In this document: positions 35,451 to 43,809 of the stretch, piece after piece | How the letters are laid out: the number at the start of each line of letters is the position of its first letter | Position numbering within the stretch: position 1 is the first letter of the stretch | Source of the DNA: Psychroflexus aestuariivivens | Lineage (GTDB): Bacteria > Bacteroidota > Bacteroidia > Flavobacteriales > Flavobacteriaceae | Direction: 5' to 3' | Length of the DNA: 64,000 nt | Assembly (NCBI RefSeq): GCF_004010055.1 | Contig: NZ_RQVT01000018.1 | Span: 1-64,000, forward strand | Translations under genes and position numbers: made by a program | The notes under the pieces: model-generated | The model's input: only the letters and a program-made list of their open reading frames with translations | What the model was told of the DNA's origin: nothing | The model's database searches: none

Positions 35451-35486
35451 AAAAAAACAGCCAACTTAAAATGAAGTTAGCTGTTT
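35451..35486 (-). terminator. Terminator after the MBL-fold lipoprotein gene
   Basis: An 11-bp stem with one G-U pair (35457-35467 with 35474-35484) is followed on the minus strand by a run of nine or more T residues. Confidence 0.75.
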
Positions 35487-35509
35487 CAAATAAAAAATTC
35501 TTTCCAAAT

Positions 35510-36277
35510 TTATTTCTTATACCATTCCAGCAATTCTACTTCTATCTCAGGATTAGCTTTGTTAATTGTTTTTTTGAAATGATCTATATCGCTAAAATAT
35601 GATTCACCCTCTTTTTTTCCTCTGTAATGGTAAGGAATTACTTTTTTTGGTTCAAATTGCATTACACTTTCTATAGCTTGATCTACAGACATTGTATATG
35701 GTAAATTCATACAAATTAAAGCCAAATCAATGTTTTCTAAATTTGCCATTTCTGAAATATTTTCTGTATCGCCACTGATGTACATCCTGTAGCCATCTAA
35801 ATCGAGTAAATAACCGTTACCTCGACCTTTAGGATGATATTCCATACGTTCTTTGGTGATATTATACATCGGTATGGCGGTAATTTCTATATCATTTGAA
35901 CTAAAAGTTTCACTGTTAGAAATCACTTTAGTCAACTTTCGAAGTGATTCTGACATTTCTTTATACACGGCTTCTGGAGCTAAAATTGTAAAATCATTCC
36001 CTAATTCTTCCAAGGTTTCTAAGCTTAAGTGATCGCCGTGAATGTCTGTAATCAAAATATAATCGGGTGTTCCCATTTTTTTATATGTTTTAGCATCGCC
36101 AACAGGATCTACAAAGAAGAGCTTGTCTTTCCAGGTCATACCAAAACTGGCGTGAGATACAGGCATAAGTTCTACCTGATCAGTTTTATGCGATTCAGTT
36201 TCTTTACTTTCTTTAGAATCTTTTTTACACCCAACTAAAATAAAGGCGAAAACAATCAGTACATAAATTTTTTTCAT
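35510..36277 (-). CDS. MBL-fold metallo-hydrolase lipoprotein (UlaG-like)
   Basis: A 255-residue protein with a signal peptide and lipobox ILVGC, followed by a charged linker. The metallo-beta-lactamase fold shows the metal motif in ITDIHGDHLS (xHxDH; the first His of HxHxDH is Asp here), the GDTEN strand and the IPYHYRGKKEG C-terminal His. The pattern resembles UlaG-like hydrolases. Lipid anchoring implies a periplasmic or outer-membrane site. Substrate unknown. It is a single gene with its own terminator. Confidence 0.82.
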   Translation of the reverse strand: MKKIYVLIVFAFILVGCKKDSKESKETESHKTDQVELMPVSHASFGMTWKDKLFFVDPVGDAKTYKKMGTPDYILITDIHGDHLSLETLEELGNDFTILAPEAVYKEMSESLRKLTKVISNSETFSSNDIEITAIPMYNITKERMEYHPKGRGNGYLLDLDGYRMYISGDTENISEMANLENIDLALICMNLPYTMSVDQAIESVMQFEPKKVIPYHYRGKKEGESYFSDIDHFKKTINKANPEIEVELLEWYKK

Positions 36278-36299
36278 GATTTTCTTTTTGAATTTTAGT

Positions 36300-36307
36300 C
36301 TAAAATA
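36300..36307 (-). promoter_or_regulatory. TATTTTAG -7-like element before the MBL gene
   Basis: TATTTTAG on the minus strand ends 22 bases before the ATG at 36277 and is one of five such octamers at this distance in the window. Confidence 0.35.
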
Positions 36308-36453
36308 GTTTTATTTTTTGATGTTTCAATTTGAAATGAATCTTTTTTTTAATAACATCTATTTCAATATTAAGTAGTAAATAAATCGCTTTTCAACAAA
36401 ATACTTAAACTTTTGTCTCCTGCTAAAATTAATTTTAGTATTCAAAAATACAT

Positions 36454-36461
36454 TACTTTTG
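36454..36461 (+). promoter_or_regulatory. Bacteroidetes -7 element that fixes the exchanger start
   Basis: TACTTTTG matches TAnnTTTG exactly. It overlaps the upstream TTG at 36459, so a transcript from here cannot use that codon and the ATG at 36480 must be the start. -33 box is weak. Confidence 0.45.
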
Positions 36462-36479
36462 GCACGTAAATTTTTGATT

Positions 36480-37436
36480 ATGCTTGTTTCAATTTTGCTG
36501 ATTTGTTTAGGCTTTGTTCTTCTTATCAAAGGTGCCGATTGGATGGTGCGTGGCGCATCTACTTTAGCCAAACAGTACAATATATCTGACCTAAGTATAG
36601 GTTTAACGATTGTAGCTTTTGGAACTTCCGCACCAGAATTGGTTGTCAATTTGGTCGCAGCTTCCCAAGACCAGCCAGATATTGTGTTTGGTAATATTAT
36701 CGGTAGTAATAATTTCAACTTATTTGTAATTCTAGGAATTGTAGCTATCATAGCTCCAATTGGAGTTAAATCGAGTACAGTTTGGAAAGAAATTCCTATT
36801 TCAGCTATTGCAGTTCTTGTCTTATTTTTATTGGCAAATTCATTTTTGTTTTCTAGTTCATCTGAAGTTTCGCGTTTGGATGCTTTGGTGCTTTTGGTCG
36901 TTTTTGCAGGATTTTTGTTTTATGTTTTTCAACAGATGAAGAATGACAAAAGCAATCTTGAAGTGCCGACAGAGCAAATGAGTCGATGGAAAATTACTGC
37001 TTATATTGTCGCTGGTTTAGCAGGCTTGATTTTTGGCGGACAACTGGTTGTCAATAATGCTACAGAAATTGCTACACATCTCGGCGTGAGTCAAAAAATC
37101 ATAGGATTAACTATTGTCGCTGTAGGAACATCTCTACCCGAATTGGTGACTTCTGTAGTTGCTGCTTTAAAGAAAAATAGCGACATCGCTATTGGTAACG
37201 TGGTCGGTTCTAATATTTTCAACTTCTTATTGGTTATTCCGTTAAGCGCATTGTTAAATCCATTGGCGTTCAACACCGAATTCAATACAGATCTATATTT
37301 GCTTTTTGGTGGAACTTTATTTTTATTCGTAGCCATGTTTACCGGTGGAAAGAAAAAATTAGATCGGTGGGAAGCTTTGGTATTATTAGGAAGTTTCATT
37401 GCATATACTTCATACTTAGTTTATCAAGCAATTTAG
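36480..37436 (+). CDS. Calcium/sodium antiporter (CaCA family)
   Basis: A 318-residue inner-membrane exchanger with about ten helices. The two inverted alpha repeats are clear: GTSAPELVVNLVAA with GNIIGSNNFN near residues 45-85, and GTSLPELVTSVVAA with GNVVGSNIFN near residues 215-255; the acidic residues in GTSxPEL bind the cations. It exports Ca2+ in exchange for Na+ or H+. A TTG at 36459 would give seven more residues but coincides with the probable -7 element. Monocistronic. Confidence 0.9.
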   Translation: MLVSILLICLGFVLLIKGADWMVRGASTLAKQYNISDLSIGLTIVAFGTSAPELVVNLVAASQDQPDIVFGNIIGSNNFNLFVILGIVAIIAPIGVKSSTVWKEIPISAIAVLVLFLLANSFLFSSSSEVSRLDALVLLVVFAGFLFYVFQQMKNDKSNLEVPTEQMSRWKITAYIVAGLAGLIFGGQLVVNNATEIATHLGVSQKIIGLTIVAVGTSLPELVTSVVAALKKNSDIAIGNVVGSNIFNFLLVIPLSALLNPLAFNTEFNTDLYLLFGGTLFLFVAMFTGGKKKLDRWEALVLLGSFIAYTSYLVYQAI

Positions 37437-37495
37437 AATAAGTTATTTTACTTTCATTGAATCTGTGAATTCAACAAGTTAATAATATTTTTCCC

Positions 37496-37503
37496 TAAAT
37501 TTG
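37496..37503 (+). promoter_or_regulatory. Bacteroidetes -7 element for the serine hydrolase gene
   Basis: TAAATTTG is an exact TAnnTTTG match ending 18 bases before the ATG at 37522, and it excludes the TTG at 37501 as a start. A -33 box is not obvious. Confidence 0.45.
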
Positions 37504-37521
37504 TTTAAACACTTTATACGA

Positions 37522-38841
37522 ATGAAAAAGTTATTTATAATTACAATACTGATCGGAATTGTAAGTCAATTTACTTATGCTCAAAACTTTGACAAAACTA
37601 AATTGGACAATTATTTCGATGTACTTGAAACTAATAATAAATTTATGGGAAGCGTTGCCGTTTCCGAAAACGGTGAAATAATCTATACAAAGTCTGTTGG
37701 TTTTGCTGATTTTGAAAACAAAACTGAAGCCGATGAAAATACAAAGTATAGAATAGGCTCAATTTCCAAAACTTTTACAGCTGTCTTGGTTTTGAAAGCT
37801 GTAGAACAAGACAAGTTAGATTTGAGTCAGACTTTAGATGAATTTTATCCTAGTATTGAAAATTCAGATGAAATAACAATTAAATACTTGCTCAACCACC
37901 GTAGTGGAATTCATAATTTTACGGCAGATCAAGACTATTTGTCTTGGCACACTCGACCAAAAACAGAATCGGAAATGCTGAGCTTAATTGCTGAAGGCGG
38001 CAGTGATTTTGAACCAAACAGTCGTGCACAATACAGCAATTCCAATTACATTTTATTGTCATTTATTCTGCAGAAGTTATTTAAAACTTCATATGGTGAA
38101 TTGCTAAATAATCAAATTACTGAACCTATCGGATTGGACAATACTTATCTGGGAGAAAAGATTAATACTGCAGATAAGGAAAGCAAATCCTACACCTATA
38201 TGAACACTTGGACGGTAGAAAACGAAACTGACATGTCTATTCCTTTAGGTGCTGGCGGAATTGTATCTACACCGATTGATTTGGTGAAATTTAGCGATGC
38301 ATTATTTACTGGAAAACTTATTAGCGACAATAGTTTGGAGTTAATGAAAACAGTAGAAAATCAATTTGGACTTGGACTGGTTCAAATACCATTTTATGAT
38401 AAAACTGGTTATGGACACACTGGCGGTATCGATGGATTTAGCAGTGTATTTTCTTATTTTTCAGATGGAAATATATCTTATGCTTTGACTTCAAATGGAA
38501 CAAATTACAATAACAATAATATTTCTATAGCTGTATTGAGTGCTGTGTTTGATAAGCCTTACGAAATTCCTGAATTTACTACTTATGAAGTTGGCTTAGA
38601 AGATTTAGAGCGTTATTTAGGCGTGTATTCTTCCGTCGAATTTCCTTTGAATATTACAATATCAATGAATAATGAAACCTTAGTTGCACAAGCCACTGGC
38701 CAGTCTGCATTTCCCCTTGAAGCTACCGCAGAGCATAAATTTGAATTCAAACAAGCCGATGTAGTTTTAGAGTTCAAACCCGAAACTCAAAGTATGATTC
38801 TCAAACAAGGCGGTGGAGAGTTTACTTTTACAAAAGATTAA
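37522..38841 (+). CDS. Secreted serine hydrolase (class C beta-lactamase / penicillin-binding-protein-like)
   Basis: A 439-residue exported protein with a signal peptide (MKKLFIITILIGIVSQFTYAQ). The active-site signature of the beta-lactamase/PBP superfamily is present: SISK in YRIGSISKTF (nucleophile Ser and Lys), YSN in AQYSNSNYIL, and HTGG in GHTGGIDGFS. The C-terminal 100 residues form a lipocalin-like or peptidase-tail extension seen in esterases of this group. It is more likely an esterase or D-aminopeptidase than a true antibiotic-hydrolysing enzyme, which cannot be decided from sequence. Confidence 0.88.
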   Translation: MKKLFIITILIGIVSQFTYAQNFDKTKLDNYFDVLETNNKFMGSVAVSENGEIIYTKSVGFADFENKTEADENTKYRIGSISKTFTAVLVLKAVEQDKLDLSQTLDEFYPSIENSDEITIKYLLNHRSGIHNFTADQDYLSWHTRPKTESEMLSLIAEGGSDFEPNSRAQYSNSNYILLSFILQKLFKTSYGELLNNQITEPIGLDNTYLGEKINTADKESKSYTYMNTWTVENETDMSIPLGAGGIVSTPIDLVKFSDALFTGKLISDNSLELMKTVENQFGLGLVQIPFYDKTGYGHTGGIDGFSSVFSYFSDGNISYALTSNGTNYNNNNISIAVLSAVFDKPYEIPEFTTYEVGLEDLERYLGVYSSVEFPLNITISMNNETLVAQATGQSAFPLEATAEHKFEFKQADVVLEFKPETQSMILKQGGGEFTFTKD

Positions 38842-38861
38842 TTTTTTTATTTTAAAATTGA

Positions 38862-39161
38862 ATGTCACATTTATCGAAACATCAACAAGATTTGAAATTT
38901 TCGACCTATTGGGAAAAATATCATAAGCGTCCGAAACTGTACTATTTTAAAGAAAGCATTTTATATTGGGCATTGCCATTTACATTGTTTAAACTATTTT
39001 TTGAATTTAAAGATCATCAGTTTCATTTGTTCTCGGGTTGGGAAAACCAAGTTGTTTAGGTGTTTGGTATCAATGTTTTTCTTGGAATTCTGAAAGCTTT
39101 TTTTCAATTTCGTGTTAATGATAAACGCTACAGAAATATAGAATCAAATCTGCAGAATTAA
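38862..39161 (+). pseudogene. Small membrane protein gene interrupted by an in-frame TAG
   Basis: A 65-residue frame starting at ATG 38862 ends at TAG 39057-39059, but the same frame continues without a gap for 33 more codons to TAA 39159-39161. The continuation (VFGINVFLGILKAFFQFRV then NDKRYRNIE) contains a good membrane helix, matching the one before the stop (SILYWALPFTLFKLFFEF). The natural product is thus a two-helix protein of about 99 residues. Family not recognised. A nonsense mutation, read-through or sequencing error would all explain it. The next gene starts only 6 bases later, so the pair was probably an operon. Confidence 0.7.
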
Positions 39162-39167
39162 AAATGA

Positions 39168-39842
39168 ATGAACTCTCCACCTAAAAATCACCCGTTTTAC
39201 CAAAAATCAAAATCCCAAAAACTTAAGTTTTATGGCAAACTGATTGGCATTATTTTGCTGTTCAATTTGCCTTTTGCTGTTTTGGCTTATATATTGAATT
39301 TATTTGCTATTGTTGCATTTAGTTTCTTTGTAAGCCTTACAATTTTAGCACCGTTTATCGATGTGCCAGGCATGGTCAAGAAAGGTAAACTGCATTATTT
39401 TTCTGAAATGTTGCTGGCAGAACAACCAAAAAACAATATCGTTAATATTCATGGCAGTAGCTTGTTTGTTTATTATTTTATGCTGAATCGTAAACAGAGT
39501 GGTAAGCAGCGAACGCAATTTATTTTGAAATCATTTTTAGAAGGTTTGATAAATATCATAGATGAGTATGAAAATGATGAGCAATTGAAAATCTGTGGTA
39601 CCAGTCACATTCTGAATGCAAGAACAGCTGAAAAATTGGGTTTTGAATTGAAACCAAGACAAATCACCCAAAGTGTGATTTTGGTATTCAACTTTTTCAA
39701 TATTTTGGCGTGCAATTACTTGTCGAAAGGCAAATTGGTTGCTCCAAAATTCAGCAATATCAAAAGTTTTGAAGCTAAAATTTCAGATTTGAAAGCCAAT
39801 CGTAAACGCCTTATTCAGTATAAAAACCACCTTAAAACTTAA
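39168..39842 (+). CDS. Conserved-looking membrane protein of unknown function
   Basis: A 224-residue protein that I do not recognise. Two adjacent membrane helices lie at about residues 24-65 (KLIGIILLFNLPFAVLAYIL, then AFSFFVSLTILAP), and the remaining 150 residues are soluble and basic at the end. The segment LKICGTSHILNARTAEKLGF looks a little like the C-terminal part of a GNAT acetyltransferase, but the acetyl-CoA binding loop is not visible, so I give no function. It begins 6 bases after the interrupted small gene. It converges with a minus-strand gene 14 bases away. Confidence 0.7.
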   Translation: MNSPPKNHPFYQKSKSQKLKFYGKLIGIILLFNLPFAVLAYILNLFAIVAFSFFVSLTILAPFIDVPGMVKKGKLHYFSEMLLAEQPKNNIVNIHGSSLFVYYFMLNRKQSGKQRTQFILKSFLEGLINIIDEYENDEQLKICGTSHILNARTAEKLGFELKPRQITQSVILVFNFFNILACNYLSKGKLVAPKFSNIKSFEAKISDLKANRKRLIQYKNHLKT

Positions 39843-39856
39843 CCAAATTATATTTT

Positions 39857-40504
39857 TCATTCCATCATTGGTGGAATGATGGCGACTTTGTTTTCAGATT
39901 GTTTGTTTTGAATTTTATCTATTTTATTTTTCTGATCATCGGTCAAATTGTCTTGGGTCTCGTAGTTTGATAGCTCTAAGGCGAATTTTGAATTATTGTT
40001 TACTAATTTCACAATTCCACCATTAAATAAGTCTTGAGTAATTACACAGGGTTGCACCTGCCAAGGCAAATCTTTTGTACTATATACTGTAATACTGCCA
40101 TCCTTTGATACATATTTACTTGTCTTATAGCCACGAATTATAGTTTTTGACGTGTCTATTTTTTTAAAATGAAGATCCTTTAATACATAAGATGTATCAA
40201 CATCTAAAAATTTATAAAATGCACTTTTTTCATAATCTAAACAAACATCTTCTTTTTTCCCAGTTGGGTTGAAGTTTAATTTAAGTTTTTCGGGAGGTGT
40301 TATTATAAATTCGACTAAGTAAGCAACACTCTGATTCGAAAAAAAATGGTAATTTATATTATCATATAAAACACTTTCCATTAGATTTAACCCATCCAAG
40401 CTCTTACTTTCATAGGTGAAAATGTTGTTATTGTTTGTCTGAGCATGAACAAAATTAATGCTCAATACGATTATCAATATTGATAAATAATTGGATTTTA
40501 GCAT
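39857..40504 (-). CDS. Secreted protein, possibly GLPGLI-like
   Basis: A 215-residue exported protein with a signal peptide ending VHAQ. The layout, a strand-rich middle with IRGYKTSKYV, then a Trp-containing STKDLPW, then LFNGGIVKL, recalls the GLPGLI family of small flavobacterial secreted proteins, although the GLPGLI motif itself is not intact. The end is charged and Gln/Lys/Asn-rich. Function unknown. Its start is 85 bases from the stop of the upstream secreted 134-residue protein on the same strand, with a terminator in between. Confidence 0.6.
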   Translation of the reverse strand: MLKSNYLSILIIVLSINFVHAQTNNNNIFTYESKSLDGLNLMESVLYDNINYHFFSNQSVAYLVEFIITPPEKLKLNFNPTGKKEDVCLDYEKSAFYKFLDVDTSYVLKDLHFKKIDTSKTIIRGYKTSKYVSKDGSITVYSTKDLPWQVQPCVITQDLFNGGIVKLVNNNSKFALELSNYETQDNLTDDQKNKIDKIQNKQSENKVAIIPPMME

Positions 40505-40534
40505 AACTTTTTTAAATTAATTGAGTTAAAATTA

Positions 40535-40562
40535 AGGAAGAATGCAAAAAAGCATTCTTCCT
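40535..40562 (-). terminator. Terminator after the 134-residue secreted protein gene
   Basis: A perfect 11-bp stem, AGGAAGAATGC with GCATTCTTCCT, has a six-A loop. On the minus strand it is followed by TTAATTTT. It separates two minus-strand genes. Confidence 0.75.
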
Positions 40563-40589
40563 ATTAGTATATAGGTTAAAAATTTTTGT

Positions 40590-40994
40590 TTAAAAAATTC
40601 TTTGTCTGTTAAGGTCATTCCTTAAGCCTTCAGCAAATTGATTTGAGGCCACAAATTCATTTCTAGAAAAAGTGTTTAGATAAGTTATTTGACCATTTGA
40701 ATTTACTTCCGCATTAGCTTCAAATTCTACAGAAATTTCTGTTCCTTCTCCTATGCAGCCTTCTCCTAAAGTTGCTGTACCTGAGATAGCAGTAATTTCA
40801 GGAGGCATAGTTGCCGTTAAAGTAACATCAGCTTCATATGATATATTACAATCACCAATGTTAAAATTGCCATCTATACGAATTGTTATACCCGTATTAA
40901 CAGGTTCTGCAATGTCTACGTTCTTTAATGAATCAGCTCCAAAAGCAACTGTTGAACTCATTACTAAGGCTAAAATAAAAATACATCTTTTCAT
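40590..40994 (-). CDS. Small secreted protein of unknown function
   Basis: A 134-residue protein with a clean signal peptide (MKRCIFILALVMSSTVAFGA). The mature part is acidic and beta-rich, with two cysteines about 33 residues apart (GDCNISY and EGCIGEG) that could form a disulfide. The end (FAEGLRNDLNRQRIF) is basic. No family recognised. The gene is preceded by an AT-rich region carrying two small inverted repeats, described separately, and followed by a terminator. Confidence 0.6.
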   Translation of the reverse strand: MKRCIFILALVMSSTVAFGADSLKNVDIAEPVNTGITIRIDGNFNIGDCNISYEADVTLTATMPPEITAISGTATLGEGCIGEGTEISVEFEANAEVNSNGQITYLNTFSRNEFVASNQFAEGLRNDLNRQRIF

Positions 40995-41344
40995 ATTTAA
41001 AAAATTTAATTAAAAAAAGTTAAACTGAACACTTTGTTCAGAAGATCTAATAGTGAAAGAGATCTTTTTCAAGTCATAATAGTTTCTGCAGATATTATGT
41101 GTTATCAAAACTATTTATTAAATCCTTGGTTTTTCTTAAAATAAAGTTAAATATATATTAAAGTATATATTTTTAATAGGTTACTCTTATTCAACCTATA
41201 AATGCAACTTAACCTTTAAAGAGTGGTTTATCAGGTATAAATATAGGATTTTTATATTTTTAAAGTATTCGATTTAATCTCCCTCAATTCTCTATTTAGA
41301 TTTTGAAATTGCTATTTTAGTCGAGTGCTATTAAAATTTTCAAA
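40995..41344. other. 350-bp AT-rich intergenic region with two stem-loops
   Basis: No open frame of note. Two inverted repeats sit at 41025-41041 (CTGAAC, 5-base spacer, GTTCAG) and 41042-41066 (AAGATCT, 11-base spacer, AGATCTT), back to back, in what would be the 5' leader or operator region of the minus-strand secreted gene. TATTTTAG at 41313-41320 may be the -7 element of the plus-strand DUF2891 gene, ending 24 bases before its ATG. Confidence 0.45.
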
Positions 41345-42463
41345 ATGAAATATGTAATTTTCTCCCTTGTCATTGTCTTATTTGCCTGTCAAGATCCTAA
41401 AAATTCAACTTCAGAAAATACCGAAGAAACGTCCGAACCTCCAAAAAATATAGACTTTCCTGAATTTACCCAATCCGATGCGCAAGCTTTATTGAGTTTG
41501 CCGTTAGATTGCGTAACACAGGAATTCCCTAACAAACTTGGTCAAGTTTTGGGCAGTGAAGCCGATTTGGCAAGACCCAAAGATTTGCGACCTGCATTTT
41601 ACGGCTGTTTCGATTGGCATTCTTCAGTTCATGGGCATTGGGCTTTGGTGAAATTGCTTCAGAAATATCCGAATTTGCCAGAAGCTAAAGATGCCAAAAC
41701 TATACTGAAACAACATTTGTCTGAAGGAAATATTCAGCGTGAAATCGCTTTTTTCAAAACCGAACACAATACTACTTTTGAGCGCACCTATGGCTGGGCG
41801 TGGTTGTTTCAGTTAAGCACTGCACTCAAAAATTGGGAAGACGAAGCCGCGCCACAACTTTTAGAAAACCTAATGCCGTTGACTGAACTTTTGGAGGAAA
41901 AAATGAAAACATTCCTGCCAAAACTCGTTTATCCAATTCGAGTGGGCGAACATCCTAATACGGCATTCGCATTGAATCTAACTTACGATTATGCTTTGGC
42001 TTTCAATAAAACAGAACTTCTAAATAGTATAAAACAGCGCGCTAAAGATTTCTATTTGAAAGATGAAAATTGTCCGTTGAAATGGGAGCCAAGCGGCTAT
42101 GATTTTCTGTCGCCTTGTTTGGAAGAAGCAAGGTTGATGTCAAAAATTTTACCAAAACAAGAATTTGAAACATGGTTGAACCAATTTTTACCTGGAATCT
42201 ACAATTCTGATTTCAATATGGAATTGGCAGAAGTGGGTGACCGCGAAGATGGAAAACTGGTACATCTGGATGGTTTAAATTTTAGTCGTGCTTGGAATTT
42301 GTACCAACTTTCTGAAACATCTCCTAAACTGAAGCATTTGAAAAATCTCGGCGATGCGCATTTTGTTAAAGCTTACCCTAACTTGATTGGCGATTCTTAC
42401 GAAGGCGCGCATTGGTTAGGAACTTTCGCTTTGTATGCTTTGGATCAAAGAACAGAAATGTGA
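41345..42463 (+). CDS. DUF2891 family lipoprotein
   Basis: A 372-residue protein with signal peptide and lipobox LFAC. The body matches DUF2891, an alpha-helical family: FYGCFDWHSSVHGHWALVKLL, then the ERTYGWAWLFQL region, then the C-terminal PNLIGDSYEGAHWLGTFALY. The fold resembles (alpha/alpha)6 toroids of glycan-processing enzymes, but no activity is established. The stop codon overlaps the GTG of the downstream transporter gene (GTGA at 42460-42463), so the two are translationally coupled. This links an exported, probably glycan- or metabolite-handling protein to a transporter. Confidence 0.85.
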   Translation: MKYVIFSLVIVLFACQDPKNSTSENTEETSEPPKNIDFPEFTQSDAQALLSLPLDCVTQEFPNKLGQVLGSEADLARPKDLRPAFYGCFDWHSSVHGHWALVKLLQKYPNLPEAKDAKTILKQHLSEGNIQREIAFFKTEHNTTFERTYGWAWLFQLSTALKNWEDEAAPQLLENLMPLTELLEEKMKTFLPKLVYPIRVGEHPNTAFALNLTYDYALAFNKTELLNSIKQRAKDFYLKDENCPLKWEPSGYDFLSPCLEEARLMSKILPKQEFETWLNQFLPGIYNSDFNMELAEVGDREDGKLVHLDGLNFSRAWNLYQLSETSPKLKHLKNLGDAHFVKAYPNLIGDSYEGAHWLGTFALYALDQRTEM

Positions 42464-43677
42464 AATCGATTTTCAAAAACATAGGCCCAGGAACTTTGGT
42501 AGCCGCTGCTTTTATTGGACCGGGAACCATAACAATTTGCACTTTAGCAGGATTGAAATTTGGCTATAATTTACTCTGGGCGTTGCTATTTTCCATTTTG
42601 GCAACCATACTTTTGCAGGAAATGTCTGCTAGATTAGGCTTGGTTTTACGTCAGAATTTAGCCACGGCAATGCGCAATTATTTTCAAAATCCAGTCTTAA
42701 AATTTTCACTCATCACACTTGTCATTTTGGCTATTGTTTTGGGAAATTCTGCTTACGAAGCTGGAAATATAAGCGGCGCAGTTATGGGAATTTCTGTAAT
42801 TACTGGCGAAACCCGACTCAGTTTTAACGATTTCAGTTTCAACTATATGCCAGTCATTCTGGGTACAATTTGTTTTTTTATTTTGAATTTGAACACCTAC
42901 AAATACATTGAAAAAATTCTGATCAGTTTGGTGATTTTAATGAGCCTTTCCTTTGTAGGAACAGCTTTGATAACCAAACCAGATTTAGTCAATATAGTAA
43001 AAGGTTTGACTATTCCAGATTTCCCTAGAGAGTCACTGTGGACTATTTTAGCCATTATTGGAACGACCATTGTGCCGTACAATTTATTTCTACATTCCTC
43101 CATTGTTCAAGAAAAATGGAAAGATGCTGAAAGTTTGAAATTCGCACGTTGGGATACGATTATTGGCGTTGGTTTGGGCGGACTGGTGTCTGTGTGTGTG
43201 GTTATTACAGCTGCCACCATAGAACAAAATGAATTGAATTCTATTTTGGATTTGGCAAAAACCTTAGCGCCCATTTACGGCACTTATGCTAAATATTTAT
43301 TGGGATTTGGTTTTTTTGCTGCTGGAATCACCTCTACAATTACCGCTGCTTTGGCTGCTGCTTATGTTTTGAAAGCCTGTTTAGGCTGGACTTCAGACAA
43401 AAGCAAACTTTATTTTCCTTGGGTCTGGCGTTTAATTTTGCTTTTAGGGGTAATTTTTGCCTCCTTCAATCTGAATCCGATTCGCTTGATTGAATTGGCG
43501 CAAATCAGCAATGCAATTTTATTGCCATTCGTTGCCTTGTTTCTGTTTTTGATTTTGAGTAATACCAAAATTATGGGGCGATTCAGGAATTCTAAACTTC
43601 AGAATATTTTCGCTGTGATTATCATCGCTTTCTGTTTCTTTCTGGGATTGAAAAGTTTGTTTTTGGTCTTTCAGTAA
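42460..43677 (+). CDS. Nramp-like transporter lacking the canonical metal-binding residues
   Basis: A 405-residue inner-membrane protein with about eleven helices and the Nramp (SLC11) pattern. The frame is open earlier, but the GTG at 42460 gives the proper start (MKSIFKNIGPG) and overlaps the DUF2891 stop. Helix 1 reads GPGTLVAAAFIGPGT where Mn/Fe transporters have D-P-G-N: Asp is Gly20 and Asn is Thr23. Helix 6 reads IVPYNLFLHSS where they have M-P-H: Met is Val205 and His is Tyr207. All side-chain metal ligands are thus missing, so Mn2+/Fe2+ transport is unlikely. Substrate unknown. Confidence 0.85.
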   Translation: MKSIFKNIGPGTLVAAAFIGPGTITICTLAGLKFGYNLLWALLFSILATILLQEMSARLGLVLRQNLATAMRNYFQNPVLKFSLITLVILAIVLGNSAYEAGNISGAVMGISVITGETRLSFNDFSFNYMPVILGTICFFILNLNTYKYIEKILISLVILMSLSFVGTALITKPDLVNIVKGLTIPDFPRESLWTILAIIGTTIVPYNLFLHSSIVQEKWKDAESLKFARWDTIIGVGLGGLVSVCVVITAATIEQNELNSILDLAKTLAPIYGTYAKYLLGFGFFAAGITSTITAALAAAYVLKACLGWTSDKSKLYFPWVWRLILLLGVIFASFNLNPIRLIELAQISNAILLPFVALFLFLILSNTKIMGRFRNSKLQNIFAVIIIAFCFFLGLKSLFLVFQ

Positions 43678-43809
43678 TTAATACTTAATTCTAAATAAAT
43701 ACATAATTTCTATTCAAATTAAGATATCATTGATGAATACGTTTTGTTTTTGATTAAGTGTAGACAAAAAACAGTGCTTTAAGTTTAATTTCTTATAAAA
43801 ATATAAAAT

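Noticed and set aside
36359-36751. 130-residue minus-strand frame opposite the Na/Ca exchanger
   Set aside because: It mirrors the exchanger's coding sequence, has no recognisable domain, and the exchanger frame has strong family motifs.
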